Source: Crocinitomicaceae bacterium
GTDB lineage: Bacteria > Bacteroidota > Bacteroidia > Flavobacteriales_D > Crocinitomicaceae
Length of the DNA: 64,000 nucleotides
Direction: 5' to 3'
NCBI GenBank assembly: GCA_023262855.1
Contig: JALQYQ010000045.1
Location: 53,450-117,449, forward strand
Shown: positions 18,410 through 28,007 of the stretch, piece after piece
Position numbering within the stretch: the first letter of the stretch is position 1
How the letters are laid out: the number at the start of each line of letters is the position of its first letter
Program-made: the position numbers and the translations under genes
The notes under the pieces: model-generated
What the model saw: only the letters and a program-made list of their open reading frames with translations
The model's database searches: none
Told to the model about the DNA's origin: nothing

Positions 18410-21079
18410 ATGAAGCACGTGAAGGGTTTAATAGTATTGTTCCTTATTTTGATTGGTACGAAGGTAACTTTCTCCCAACAAGTAACGAACAATCCTTCAA
18501 AGATCATTTTTCAAGCTTCTGACTTACAAGAATTTGGTTTTGATGACTACCGTTATCCCGAATGGATAAAATCATATGATACGATTTCATTAAACTACAT
18601 TGGTTCCTACGTGGTTTCGAACAAGTCGGTAGGTAAGGATGCGAGCGATTTTGTCGATGCCATATTTCTGAATAAGAAGTTCATTGATTCTGACAGTTTA
18701 CGATTTGAGGTCGCAGGAACAAATCAAACGGTTCGTTATATTCAAAAAAATGATACCACGTTTACACTTGTTTTACCTGAAAAAAAGGCAGATTATAAAA
18801 TTAATGCCATTTACAAAGGCTTGACTAAGGGGCAATTAAAAGTGTTTGTGTTTGAGCCAAAATTTGAAAAAATCATTATTATTCCGCTTCTTAAATGTAA
18901 AATCAATCGGGATTCATTAGAAAAAAGTTTGTTGAAAATATACCGTCAAGCAAATATTCAGTTTGACATTAGCATCAAGCCAACTTTCCATGTTCCTGAG
19001 TTTAGTGAAGATATATTAGTAGACAATCCAAGTCCTAAAAATGAGACATACACGCTTCAAATGCAGCAAATTAGGGATGCCTATTTTGATATGTTTCCAA
19101 AAGCTGAAGACAACGCTTATTACTTTTTTATTATTCCTGGATTCGTAAATCCAACGATTCGCGGTTACATGGTTAAGAGCAAATCAATGGGTTTTATTAA
19201 AAATGGTAACGATCCGATATTAGCAAAAGTTATCGCAAGACAACTTGGTTATGGGATGGGAATTTTATCAGATAGTTGGGAAAATAATGGGCCATCAAAA
19301 GGAAGTACATTTAATTTAATGGATATTAATGGTGGAACTAATTTAACAGCAAATCAATGGTTGAGTCTTCGTCATTCTACAAATACTTTTTCCTATTATG
19401 ATAACTACGAACATGTTTCTACAAATAATGGAATGGTAGCCTATTACTTTTGGGAAGAGAATGCTGATGGAACCATAAAAATGGTAGGCAATGACTTTTT
19501 AGAATCCATAAAGCGACCTTTTAAAAAGAACTTTTTTTCTTACCATTTAGAGATTGATAATCCATTGTTTTATACACTGTTTTCAATTAAACAAATCAAA
19601 TTTGATGTTTGCTCCTTGCATCTCATTGCTGTTTTTTCGGTATTAATCATAGCTTATTTGATTCGTCGGAAATTTCATCGCTACCTTCGCTATAAATTTA
19701 GAAGAACTCGAATTTTAAGAATTTTATCACGTATCGTTTTTATTGGAGGCTCTATTATTACCTTGATTTGGTTTTTTTATCTTGTAGAGTTAGGATACAC
19801 TTGGTTCGAAGTAAAGGAAGGAGAAGTGAAAGTCCTAAAAAATTACTCAATGATTCAAGCTCTCAACGAAATTAAAAATGGACAAAATGTAAAGCAAGAG
19901 TTTGAAACTATTTTGTCTTCCGAACTATTGGTCAAAACAAATAATAAATGGGAGAAAAAGACACGTAAACGCGTTTTGTATTTTTCAATTAAACAAGATG
20001 AATTGGGTAAATCCGTGGAATGTCGTTTTTCAGGAAGTTCTGATTCGTTGATGTTAGAAAAGCACGGAATAAAAGTTAAAGCTGAAAGCCATTACATTGT
20101 CCTAAGTTATATTGATAAAAATAATCAACTAAAAGATCAACGACTACTCAATCATAAAGGAATTGATTTAAATTCTTCCTTAAATTTAAAAGATCCTGCA
20201 CAACGAATTTTAGTTTTTGTAAATGGTTATCGACCATCTTCATTGGGTCATTCTTTTAAAGATTATTTCGCTGATATATCAAAAAATGGCCTTGAACATG
20301 AGAATTCAGAAAATCTCCTTTATGAAAAGGATCGTTTTGCTTACTGGCATCCTTGGCAAGAAATAGATGTTTTATTTCAAAAAAGAATTAATCCATCGAT
20401 GACCTATTTTGCAGATGGACATTTTTCGGTAAGCACATCTAATCATGGTAGTTTAGTCAACTTTACAACCTTGGCTTCAGTTTACCCACAACGATGTTCA
20501 AACTCAAAGAAACATACTTGTTATACAACCACGATTGCAGGGTCAGGTTTGTTGGGATCAAAAACGATGCTTACGAATGATATGTTAAGAGATCTCGAAT
20601 CAAACGTAGAAGGTTTTAATTTGAGAAAGGCGAATGGAATTATTGCTGGTAAAAATCTTCTTCAGGTTTTAAATGAATTACCCAATAAATCTAAGAATGA
20701 CACATTGTTTATTGTTGCCCACAGTATGGGATATGCTTATTCATTGGGAATGATTGAAGCACTTCGAAATCGTATAAATTTTGGAGGGTTTTATATTATT
20801 GCACCAGAGAATGCTGGTGCGGGAAAAGTAAATATGCGCGAATGGCAAGAGATTTGGCAATATGGGAGCAATCTTGAAAAAGGCCATGCTGAGCCTGCTT
20901 GTCTCCAGGATGGAATAGCACCTCAAGTTCGTGTTGGAGGTTTAAAGTCAAGTCACAGAGTGTTTATTCCTAAGGAAAATTACAAAGAAAAGGGATTTTT
21001 CGATTCCCATTTTGTTGGCTATTACAAATGGATTTTAGATTTAAAAAAAGGTCAACAAGGTTATATTAAACAACGATGA
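18410..21079 (+). CDS. Large membrane protein: degenerate metalloprotease-like N-terminal region, TM segments, C-terminal alpha/beta-hydrolase (lipase-like) domain
   Basis: Signal peptide; ARQLGYGMGILSDSW...KGSTFNLMDINGGTNLTANQWLSLRHS; hydrophobic segments; RILVFVNGYRPSS and FIVAHSMGYAYSLGMIEALR. Confidence 0.72.
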   Translation: MKHVKGLIVLFLILIGTKVTFSQQVTNNPSKIIFQASDLQEFGFDDYRYPEWIKSYDTISLNYIGSYVVSNKSVGKDASDFVDAIFLNKKFIDSDSLRFEVAGTNQTVRYIQKNDTTFTLVLPEKKADYKINAIYKGLTKGQLKVFVFEPKFEKIIIIPLLKCKINRDSLEKSLLKIYRQANIQFDISIKPTFHVPEFSEDILVDNPSPKNETYTLQMQQIRDAYFDMFPKAEDNAYYFFIIPGFVNPTIRGYMVKSKSMGFIKNGNDPILAKVIARQLGYGMGILSDSWENNGPSKGSTFNLMDINGGTNLTANQWLSLRHSTNTFSYYDNYEHVSTNNGMVAYYFWEENADGTIKMVGNDFLESIKRPFKKNFFSYHLEIDNPLFYTLFSIKQIKFDVCSLHLIAVFSVLIIAYLIRRKFHRYLRYKFRRTRILRILSRIVFIGGSIITLIWFFYLVELGYTWFEVKEGEVKVLKNYSMIQALNEIKNGQNVKQEFETILSSELLVKTNNKWEKKTRKRVLYFSIKQDELGKSVECRFSGSSDSLMLEKHGIKVKAESHYIVLSYIDKNNQLKDQRLLNHKGIDLNSSLNLKDPAQRILVFVNGYRPSSLGHSFKDYFADISKNGLEHENSENLLYEKDRFAYWHPWQEIDVLFQKRINPSMTYFADGHFSVSTSNHGSLVNFTTLASVYPQRCSNSKKHTCYTTTIAGSGLLGSKTMLTNDMLRDLESNVEGFNLRKANGIIAGKNLLQVLNELPNKSKNDTLFIVAHSMGYAYSLGMIEALRNRINFGGFYIIAPENAGAGKVNMREWQEIWQYGSNLEKGHAEPACLQDGIAPQVRVGGLKSSHRVFIPKENYKEKGFFDSHFVGYYKWILDLKKGQQGYIKQR

Positions 21080-21541
21080 CTACATAGTCTTTTCGTTTAT
21101 CAATAATTCTTTTTCTAATTGAACCACCATGTTTTTTGTTCGTTCAAGTAGTTCTTCTTCAAAACGCTTGTTGAGTTCGAGGAGTTCTAATTCAAATAAT
21201 TTTTGTTTGGTAATGTCAACCGATAGGATTATTAATCCTTGACTAAATGGACGTATACACAAGTCATAAAACACTGGATTTCCTTCTTTCGATTTAAATT
21301 CAAGAATTACAACTCGTTCTTTTCGAGTTTCGAGACATTCATTTAAATGTGAATAAAATAATGAATTTGCGATTCCAGGATGTGCCTCGAGATATTTCTT
21401 ACCAATCAAATCCTTTATCGGTTTTTTTGCCTGGTCGGAGGCTGATTGATTAATATATTCATAAACCAATTCCTTGTTCAAGATTTGAACGCCTTCAAGT
21501 AATTGATCAAACGAAGAGAAATCGATTTGCATATTATTCAA
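21080..21541 (-). CDS. PAS-domain protein with C-terminal coiled coil, no kinase domain
   Basis: LNKELVYEYINQSASDQ...LIGKKYLEAHPGI...LIILSVDITKQKLFELELLELNKRFEEELLERTKNM. Confidence 0.7.
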   Translation of the reverse strand: MNNMQIDFSSFDQLLEGVQILNKELVYEYINQSASDQAKKPIKDLIGKKYLEAHPGIANSLFYSHLNECLETRKERVVILEFKSKEGNPVFYDLCIRPFSQGLIILSVDITKQKLFELELLELNKRFEEELLERTKNMVVQLEKELLINEKTM

Positions 21542-21630
21542 TTTATCGAAACATTTTACATGTTATTCGTGGCTTCTTCGTTAAAAGTATTAAAAAAATC
21601 GATAAAAAGTAAATTACTGACGATAAAAAA

Positions 21631-22002
21631 TTAATTCAACAATTTTATAAAGTCAATTGAAAGTGGTTTGTCAATTAAACCTTTCACAAAATCTAATGAA
21701 TTCGCATGCTCAGTATCTCTATGGTCAAGAGATGAGGTGACTAAATAGATAGTAGTTTTTTGACAATCAATATGGTGCGTTTTACTTAAAATATCCAAAA
21801 ATTCAAAACCATTCATTTCTGGCATGTTTAGGTCTAAAAAAATATAATCTGGCAAGTTTGGATGAATGTCGTTCAAATAATCGAGTGCTTGTTGAGCATA
21901 TTTGAAAATGGTTATTTTAGCATCTGGAATAGCTTGTAATATAATTTGATTATGGATGAAATTAAAAATGTCATCGTCTTCGATCAATAAAAATGATTTC
22001 AT
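21631..22002 (-). CDS. Single-domain response regulator receiver
   Basis: LLIEDDDIFNFIHNQII; YIFLDLNMPEMNGFEFLD; LVTSS; DKPLS. 4-nt overlap with upstream kinase. Confidence 0.92.
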   Translation of the reverse strand: MKSFLLIEDDDIFNFIHNQIILQAIPDAKITIFKYAQQALDYLNDIHPNLPDYIFLDLNMPEMNGFEFLDILSKTHHIDCQKTTIYLVTSSLDHRDTEHANSLDFVKGLIDKPLSIDFIKLLN

Positions 22003-24131
22003 ACTGTTGCTGGAATTGATAAATGCACAATTGTACCTTCGTTCTGCTTCGATTGAATTTCAATTTTAGCGGAAAGTTTATTAACTATTTCTTTACAAAT
22101 ATACAATCCAAGTCCAGTTCCTTGACTAGAACTGCTCGCACGATAGAACATGTCGAAAATTTTTGTCAAGTGTTTTTCAGGAATTCCTTCGCCATTGTCT
22201 GAGATTGTAAATTTAATTTCGTTGAGATCTGAATGCGTGAAATCTACCAAAACAAATGGATTTTGGATGTCTTTTCGTTGATATTTTACAGAATTACCAA
22301 TCAAATTCTTTAGCAGAATCTCAACACGAGATTTGTCAGAATGAATAATTGGGTTACCAGTTATTTTAAAGTTGAATTCGAAATTTTCAGAAGTTGAGAA
22401 TTTTAAATCTTCAAAAATAGTTTGAATCATTGTATCCACATCAAATTCTTCATAATTCACTTCTAATCGAGCGTTGCGCGAATATTCTAAAATTTCTTGA
22501 ATGGTTTCATCTAAACGAATGACGCTTTTTTCTGCAAGTTTTAAATAATTTGTTGTCATTTCATCAATCTGTGAACCATTAAACACCAATGATAAAATTC
22601 CTTTAATGGATAATAACGGAGATCTTAAGTCATGTGAAACACTATAAACAAAATTATCCAACTCAGAATTGATTTTCTTTAACTCCTGATTTTTGGTTAA
22701 AATAGCTCGTTCGTATTGTTTAATTTCTGTCACATCAATCGCTGTTCCAATCAAACGGAGCATAATGCCATCTTTGTTTCGTTCTACAAGTGTAACACAT
22801 TTCAAGTCTCTGATTTCTTTGTCGTTTTGTCTCACAATACGGTATTCTTGCTCCAATAATTGCTCATTCACATTCTCGACTAAATGATTTGACTCTGAAA
22901 CAACTGTTAATCGATCATCAGGGTGGATACAGCTTTTCCAAAAATCAAACAAAACAGAATCAGTCTCAGGCTGAGAAGCTCCATAAATGTCATATAACAC
23001 ATCGTTCCAAACAATCGTTTGATTTATTGGATCCCATTCCCAAATACCAATGTTTGATTTTTTTGCAATCAGCTCGAAACGTGAATTAATTTTAAGGATC
23101 TCTTGCTTGATACGCATTTCTTCGGTAATGTCCTTTTGAATCGAAATGAAGTTTACCAATTTATTTTGTTCATCAAAAACAGGTGTAATTTCCAATTGAT
23201 TGTAATAGGGTTGACCGCCTTTGTTGTAATTGATGAGTGTGGTTTCAATGTTTTCTTTATTTCTTAAAGCTGATGAGAGTCGTTCAATTTCATTCATGTC
23301 CGATGCTGGACCCTGGAGAAAATCCTTAGGTTTTTTTCCTTTAACTTCATCTTGCTTGTAACCAGTTATTTCCTGAAATGCGTCATTTACCCATTCAATT
23401 TTTCCTTCGGCATCCGAAATAATGACACTGTTTTTTGTTTTAGTAGCAATTAAGGATAATTTGTTTAATTCAAGTTCTGATGATGAGATTTGTTGAATTT
23501 GTGCCTGAATTTTCTCACTTTTAATTCGATTCTCTAAATGCGATCTAACTTGGGTTACAAATATCTTAAAGATTGTTTCATACCTTACTTCCAATGGTTT
23601 GTACAAGGGATACTTTGCTTTAGAAATTAAACCCATTAAATAGGCAGAATATCCTGTTTCGTGATCAATGAAGTAAAATAATAATGCTTCTTTATAGGTT
23701 GAAAAAAGTTCATCTTGAGCTAATTCTTTTTCATTCAAAATACAAGATTGGTTTTCATTAAAATCATGACTAAACCCTATGATTTTATCTTGCAATTCAA
23801 TTGAAGTGTAATAGTTGGCGTTTACAATTCCTTCCAAATGAATTTGCGTTTTTTCCGGCTCTTGACAATTTTTAATGAGCACAGCAGCTGCTTCTACCTC
23901 AAAAATATCCACAATCGCCTCAGCAATTTCCAAGGTGAAATTAGCAAGCGAACTTGATTTTAATGCTTGTGAATTAAATAAACTCAACCGTTTGTATTGC
24001 GCTAATTCATGGTCTAATTGATCACGCGTATTTATCAACTGCTGTTCTGTAAAGGAAAATCGGGTTACACGCAATTGTAACTCGCTGAATTCCTTTAACA
24101 ATTGATCGTAATCTTTTGAAGTAGAGTTCAT
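21999..24131 (-). CDS. Multi-PAS sensor histidine kinase (no obvious TM)
   Basis: PAS regions (KNSVIISDAEGKIEWVNDAFQEITGY; SNIGIWEWDPINQTIVWNDVLYDIYG); H-box VYSVSHDLRSPLLSIKG; ISDNGEGIPEKHLTKIFDMFYRASSSSQGTGLGLYI. Confidence 0.94.
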   Translation of the reverse strand: MNSTSKDYDQLLKEFSELQLRVTRFSFTEQQLINTRDQLDHELAQYKRLSLFNSQALKSSSLANFTLEIAEAIVDIFEVEAAAVLIKNCQEPEKTQIHLEGIVNANYYTSIELQDKIIGFSHDFNENQSCILNEKELAQDELFSTYKEALLFYFIDHETGYSAYLMGLISKAKYPLYKPLEVRYETIFKIFVTQVRSHLENRIKSEKIQAQIQQISSSELELNKLSLIATKTKNSVIISDAEGKIEWVNDAFQEITGYKQDEVKGKKPKDFLQGPASDMNEIERLSSALRNKENIETTLINYNKGGQPYYNQLEITPVFDEQNKLVNFISIQKDITEEMRIKQEILKINSRFELIAKKSNIGIWEWDPINQTIVWNDVLYDIYGASQPETDSVLFDFWKSCIHPDDRLTVVSESNHLVENVNEQLLEQEYRIVRQNDKEIRDLKCVTLVERNKDGIMLRLIGTAIDVTEIKQYERAILTKNQELKKINSELDNFVYSVSHDLRSPLLSIKGILSLVFNGSQIDEMTTNYLKLAEKSVIRLDETIQEILEYSRNARLEVNYEEFDVDTMIQTIFEDLKFSTSENFEFNFKITGNPIIHSDKSRVEILLKNLIGNSVKYQRKDIQNPFVLVDFTHSDLNEIKFTISDNGEGIPEKHLTKIFDMFYRASSSSQGTGLGLYICKEIVNKLSAKIEIQSKQNEGTIVHLSIPATV

Positions 24132-24159
24132 TAATGTAGAATAAATTTCAAGCTACAAT

Positions 24160-25344
24160 TTAGCGATAAATAACATACAATGCTGTCGTATAATTGTGGT
24201 AATTGTTTTTGCCACCAAGTCGAGCGAATTCACCAAAACCATACATTCCAAGCCACGGTGGACATTCACCATTTGTATAGAATGGATACTGCATGCGGTT
24301 CACAAGCTCTTCTTTTATAATTCTATCGAACAAAAAGCGACCACGAGCGAGACAGTCTGCATGGAAAACAGCAACTGGTTTTTTACCATTTGCTCGTTGA
24401 TTCATTTCATTCACAATTCGGTCCATTTCTCTAAAAATAAGCTCCTCATCACGTGTAGTAAGCCATAATTCAGTTCCAACTGGACAATTTGTTGCATAAT
24501 ACATGTCGTCTCCTTCATGTTTCGTTACAACTCTTAAAATATGATTGTTTCCGTATTCTTTTGCTAATTCTGGTGAAAGTTTTTCACCCAAGGCACCAAT
24601 TGGAATTGAATCGCCACAATTTGCATTTTCAGGAAGTCCTAAATGACGAAGGTATTCACTCCAAGCAGGTCTTCCATTTAATTCCTCGATGATATGTCCA
24701 TTTGATTTTGTCACGACTAAAGGTTCTCCAATTGCCACAAATCCATGTGTTGCTTGTGTATCAACAGATAGAGTAGGGTCGCTAAATCCAACAACATATG
24801 CTCCGTGCTCATAAACTTCTTGATCTACTGCTTGGAAGCTGATGAATCCTTTCATATTGTCAGACGAAGTTGCTCCAAAAATGGTAATATGTTCTCCTAA
24901 AACTTCCTCAAATGCTCGAATGCATTGGTCATTCGCAATATCAATTCCGGATCCTAAGAAATAAAGCATATTTACATTCGGAGAGCTAGCTTTCAATTGC
25001 AATGCCATTTCTTTACACTTTTCGTAGGAATTATGTCCATTGATAGAATCTGTTGAAGCGATTGCAAAATCGTTTCCTCTCACTGCCATCAAGGCAATAT
25101 CTTTCATGGATTCAGAAACGCCTTCTCTTCCAACAACACCACAGCATGAAGCCGCAACGATTCGAGCTGAAGGAGCTAAACGTTTTGTTTCATCAACTAA
25201 ATCTTGAAAATTGTGACCGATTGAAGCATGTAAAATCACTAAATCACAATCCGTGTTTTCTTCGCCCAAAGCAATTTCTAGGCATTCAGCAACACCTCTT
25301 CGTGTGTTGACCATTCGCGTGCTCGCAGAGTAAAATTCTAACAT
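24160..25344 (-). CDS. FIST-domain (FIST_N + FIST_C) sensory protein
   Basis: FIST_N-like LVILHASIGHNFQDLVDETKRLAPSARIVAASCCGVVGREG; C-terminal AVFHADCLARGRFLF...GMYGFGEFARLGGKNNYHNYTTALYVIYR. Confidence 0.87.
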   Translation of the reverse strand: MLEFYSASTRMVNTRRGVAECLEIALGEENTDCDLVILHASIGHNFQDLVDETKRLAPSARIVAASCCGVVGREGVSESMKDIALMAVRGNDFAIASTDSINGHNSYEKCKEMALQLKASSPNVNMLYFLGSGIDIANDQCIRAFEEVLGEHITIFGATSSDNMKGFISFQAVDQEVYEHGAYVVGFSDPTLSVDTQATHGFVAIGEPLVVTKSNGHIIEELNGRPAWSEYLRHLGLPENANCGDSIPIGALGEKLSPELAKEYGNNHILRVVTKHEGDDMYYATNCPVGTELWLTTRDEELIFREMDRIVNEMNQRANGKKPVAVFHADCLARGRFLFDRIIKEELVNRMQYPFYTNGECPPWLGMYGFGEFARLGGKNNYHNYTTALYVIYR

Positions 25345-25461
25345 ACGTTATCAAATTTGGTTTAAGAACATTGACAACGTAGAGTGGTTTCAAGAAAATC
25401 ATGGCCAATAGCAAATCAGCTATGATGGATAAATGTATAAAAAATAATTGAAAAAAAATAA

Positions 25462-26415
25462 TTACAAGAGACTTTCAATGATTTTGTCCATTGTATATCC
25501 TTCAGCTTCAGCACGGTAGTTTCGAACCAAACGATGACGTAGGATTGGTTTCGCAACTGCTTTCACATCTTCAATATCTGGTGAATAACGTCCGTTCAGA
25601 GCTGCATGACACTTCGCTCCAACAATCAAATATTGCGACGCTCGAGGTCCAGCTCCCCATGAAATAAAATCTTTTGTAATTTGAGGTGCAAATTCTGAGC
25701 TAAAACGTGTTTTACCAACAAGTTTAACCGCATATTCCATTACATTATCTGCAACGGGAATGCGACGAATTAAATCTTGGTAGGACATAATTTGTTCTGC
25801 ATTCAAAACATGTTTTAATTCAATTTTAAGATCGGATGTCGTTGCTTTTACAATTGCTAATTCCTCTAAGTAACTTGGATAATCTACCCAAATATTAAAC
25901 ATGAAGCGATCCAATTGTGCCTCAGGAAGGGGATACGTTCCTTCTTGTTCAATCGGGTTTTGTGTCGCTAAAACGAAAAATGGTGCGGGTAATTTATAAT
26001 TAACTCCAGCCGCCGTTACAGAGCGCTCTTGCATCGCCTCAAGAAGTGCTGATTGAGTTTTTGGTGGAGTTCTGTTGATCTCATCCGCCAAAATAATGTT
26101 TGAAAAAAGAGGTCCTTTGATGAATTTGAAATTACGATTTTCATCTAAAATTTCAGATCCAACAATATCTGAAGGCATCAAATCGGGTGTAAATTGGATG
26201 CGATTGAAACTCAAGCCCAATGTTTGTGAAATTGTATTCACAAGTAAGGTTTTTGCTAATCCCGGAACGCCCACCAATAAACAATGTCCACGTGAGAAAA
26301 TCGAGATTAACACTTGGTCAACAACATCGTCTTGACCAACGATTACTTTATGTATTTCTCCTTTTAATTCTTTGTAATGTTCAACTAATTGATCGATTGC
26401 TGCAGTATCTGACAT
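25462..26415 (-). CDS. MoxR-family AAA+ ATPase
   Basis: GHCLLVGVPGLAKTLLVNTIS; ILADEINRTPPKTQSALLEAMQE; LATQNPIEQEGTYPLPEAQLDRF. Confidence 0.97.
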   Translation of the reverse strand: MSDTAAIDQLVEHYKELKGEIHKVIVGQDDVVDQVLISIFSRGHCLLVGVPGLAKTLLVNTISQTLGLSFNRIQFTPDLMPSDIVGSEILDENRNFKFIKGPLFSNIILADEINRTPPKTQSALLEAMQERSVTAAGVNYKLPAPFFVLATQNPIEQEGTYPLPEAQLDRFMFNIWVDYPSYLEELAIVKATTSDLKIELKHVLNAEQIMSYQDLIRRIPVADNVMEYAVKLVGKTRFSSEFAPQITKDFISWGAGPRASQYLIVGAKCHAALNGRYSPDIEDVKAVAKPILRHRLVRNYRAEAEGYTMDKIIESLL

Positions 26416-26449
26416 GTTCTTTCGTTATAATTAGGCTAAATATAAGAAA

Positions 26450-27802
26450 CTATTTTTTGTTCCAATTATTCTTAAAGTTACAACTTTGAAACGAATCATC
26501 AATTCGAATATAGGCATTTCCTATTTTTGATTTTACCCAATTGTTAATTGTTCGCTCCTTTTTGTCGTTCTCAGCTGCTCGTTTGATTAATGCATAATCA
26601 TCTTTCAAATTTGCTTGATGTTGAGGAATACGATCCGCTAAACGAACAATACGCATTCCTTGTTTTCTGTCATATATGTTCACATATTCGCTAGGTGAAG
26701 AAATGTCTCCTTTTTCCATTCCGTCTGTAATAAGGAAGATTTGTTGATCGACTTGATTCAAATCTTCCATACTCCATGTTTGTTCACCGGTAATTGGATT
26801 TGTGATAATTCCATTGTTTTGTTTTGTCATCTCGTCATTTGAGAATTTGATGACAGCTTCTTCCCAGGTGATTTTTTTGTCCGCCAACAATTGATAACAA
26901 GAATCGATTAAACGCATCGATTTTTCAAGTTCTCTTGGATTAAATTCGGGAATAATTAAAATATGTTGACATACATAATCGTCTCCTTTTCGTTGAATCA
27001 ATTTTAAAATATGATAGCCGTAGGATGTTTCAAAAATATCTGATACTTGACCAACTTCCATTGAGAAAACGGCTGCCTCGAAAGGAGCAACCATCATACC
27101 ACGAGAAGCTTCAATTCGGCCACCTTGAGCGGCACTTCCAGGATCTTGTGAATGAATGCGTGCTTGTGTTTCAAAGCTTTTACCATTCATGATGTTTTTA
27201 CGAATTTCAGCTAAGTTGTCAAAAGCAATTTTTTTATCTTCTTTCGTAATTTGAGGATAATGAACGATTTGCTGAAAACTTAATTGAGCGTTGATTAAAG
27301 GAATAGAATCAGTTGGGATTTTAGCGAAGAAATCTTGAACCTCTTTCGGTGTAACCGAAATGTCTGCGGTAATCTTTGCTTCCATTTCCTGTGCCATTAA
27401 TCGCTCGCGAATCACTGGTCTAAATTCATCTTTGATCTGTGTAACCGTTTTACCATAAAAAGCTTCCATTTTTTCACGGCTACCTACTTGATTTTCTAAA
27501 ACACGAAGACGATTTTCCATTTCAGCATCAACTGTTTCGTCTTGAACAACAATACTATCCAGTTTTGCCTGATTGATCAATAGTTCTTGATACATCAATT
27601 CTTCCAAAATATCACAATCCATAGCCATGCTTACTGCAATACCAGATGCTGCTGCCTGCTGTTTTTGGTTTTCGATGTCCGACATCAAGATAATATTGTC
27701 TCCAACTTGTGCTGCAATTTTATCAACGACTGTACCTTGTGCATGCGCAACGGAGAACATACAAGTTATGATTGAAAAAGAGCAAATAATTTTATTAATC
27801 AT
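26450..27802 (-). CDS. SurA-like periplasmic peptidyl-prolyl isomerase
   Basis: Signal peptide; VDKIAAQVGDNIILMSDIE; PpiC region PGSAAQGGRIEASRGMMVAPFEAAVFSMEVGQVSDIFETSYGYHILKL. Confidence 0.92.
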   Translation of the reverse strand: MINKIICSFSIITCMFSVAHAQGTVVDKIAAQVGDNIILMSDIENQKQQAAASGIAVSMAMDCDILEELMYQELLINQAKLDSIVVQDETVDAEMENRLRVLENQVGSREKMEAFYGKTVTQIKDEFRPVIRERLMAQEMEAKITADISVTPKEVQDFFAKIPTDSIPLINAQLSFQQIVHYPQITKEDKKIAFDNLAEIRKNIMNGKSFETQARIHSQDPGSAAQGGRIEASRGMMVAPFEAAVFSMEVGQVSDIFETSYGYHILKLIQRKGDDYVCQHILIIPEFNPRELEKSMRLIDSCYQLLADKKITWEEAVIKFSNDEMTKQNNGIITNPITGEQTWSMEDLNQVDQQIFLITDGMEKGDISSPSEYVNIYDRKQGMRIVRLADRIPQHQANLKDDYALIKRAAENDKKERTINNWVKSKIGNAYIRIDDSFQSCNFKNNWNKK

Positions 27803-27950
27803 GTTTTAAATTTTTGGAATCATCTATGATTCGTTTGGTTCAGAACAAAGAATTCTTTCCTATTTTAATTTCTGCTAAAGTTTGTAATAACTATTCATAT
27901 AAAATAGTTCTTTATCATTTTTTAACAGCCATTTGCTTGGAATGGTTTGT

Positions 27951-27990
27951 TTAAAAAATAAAACAGGCTGACGAATTTGCCAGCCTGTTC
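27951..27990 (-). terminator. Intrinsic terminator downstream of the 28008 PPIase
   Basis: AACAGGCTG-N-CAGCCTGTT stem; T-rich tract on the - strand. Confidence 0.75.
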
Positions 27991-28007
27991 AAGGTGTTAT
28001 CTAAAAA

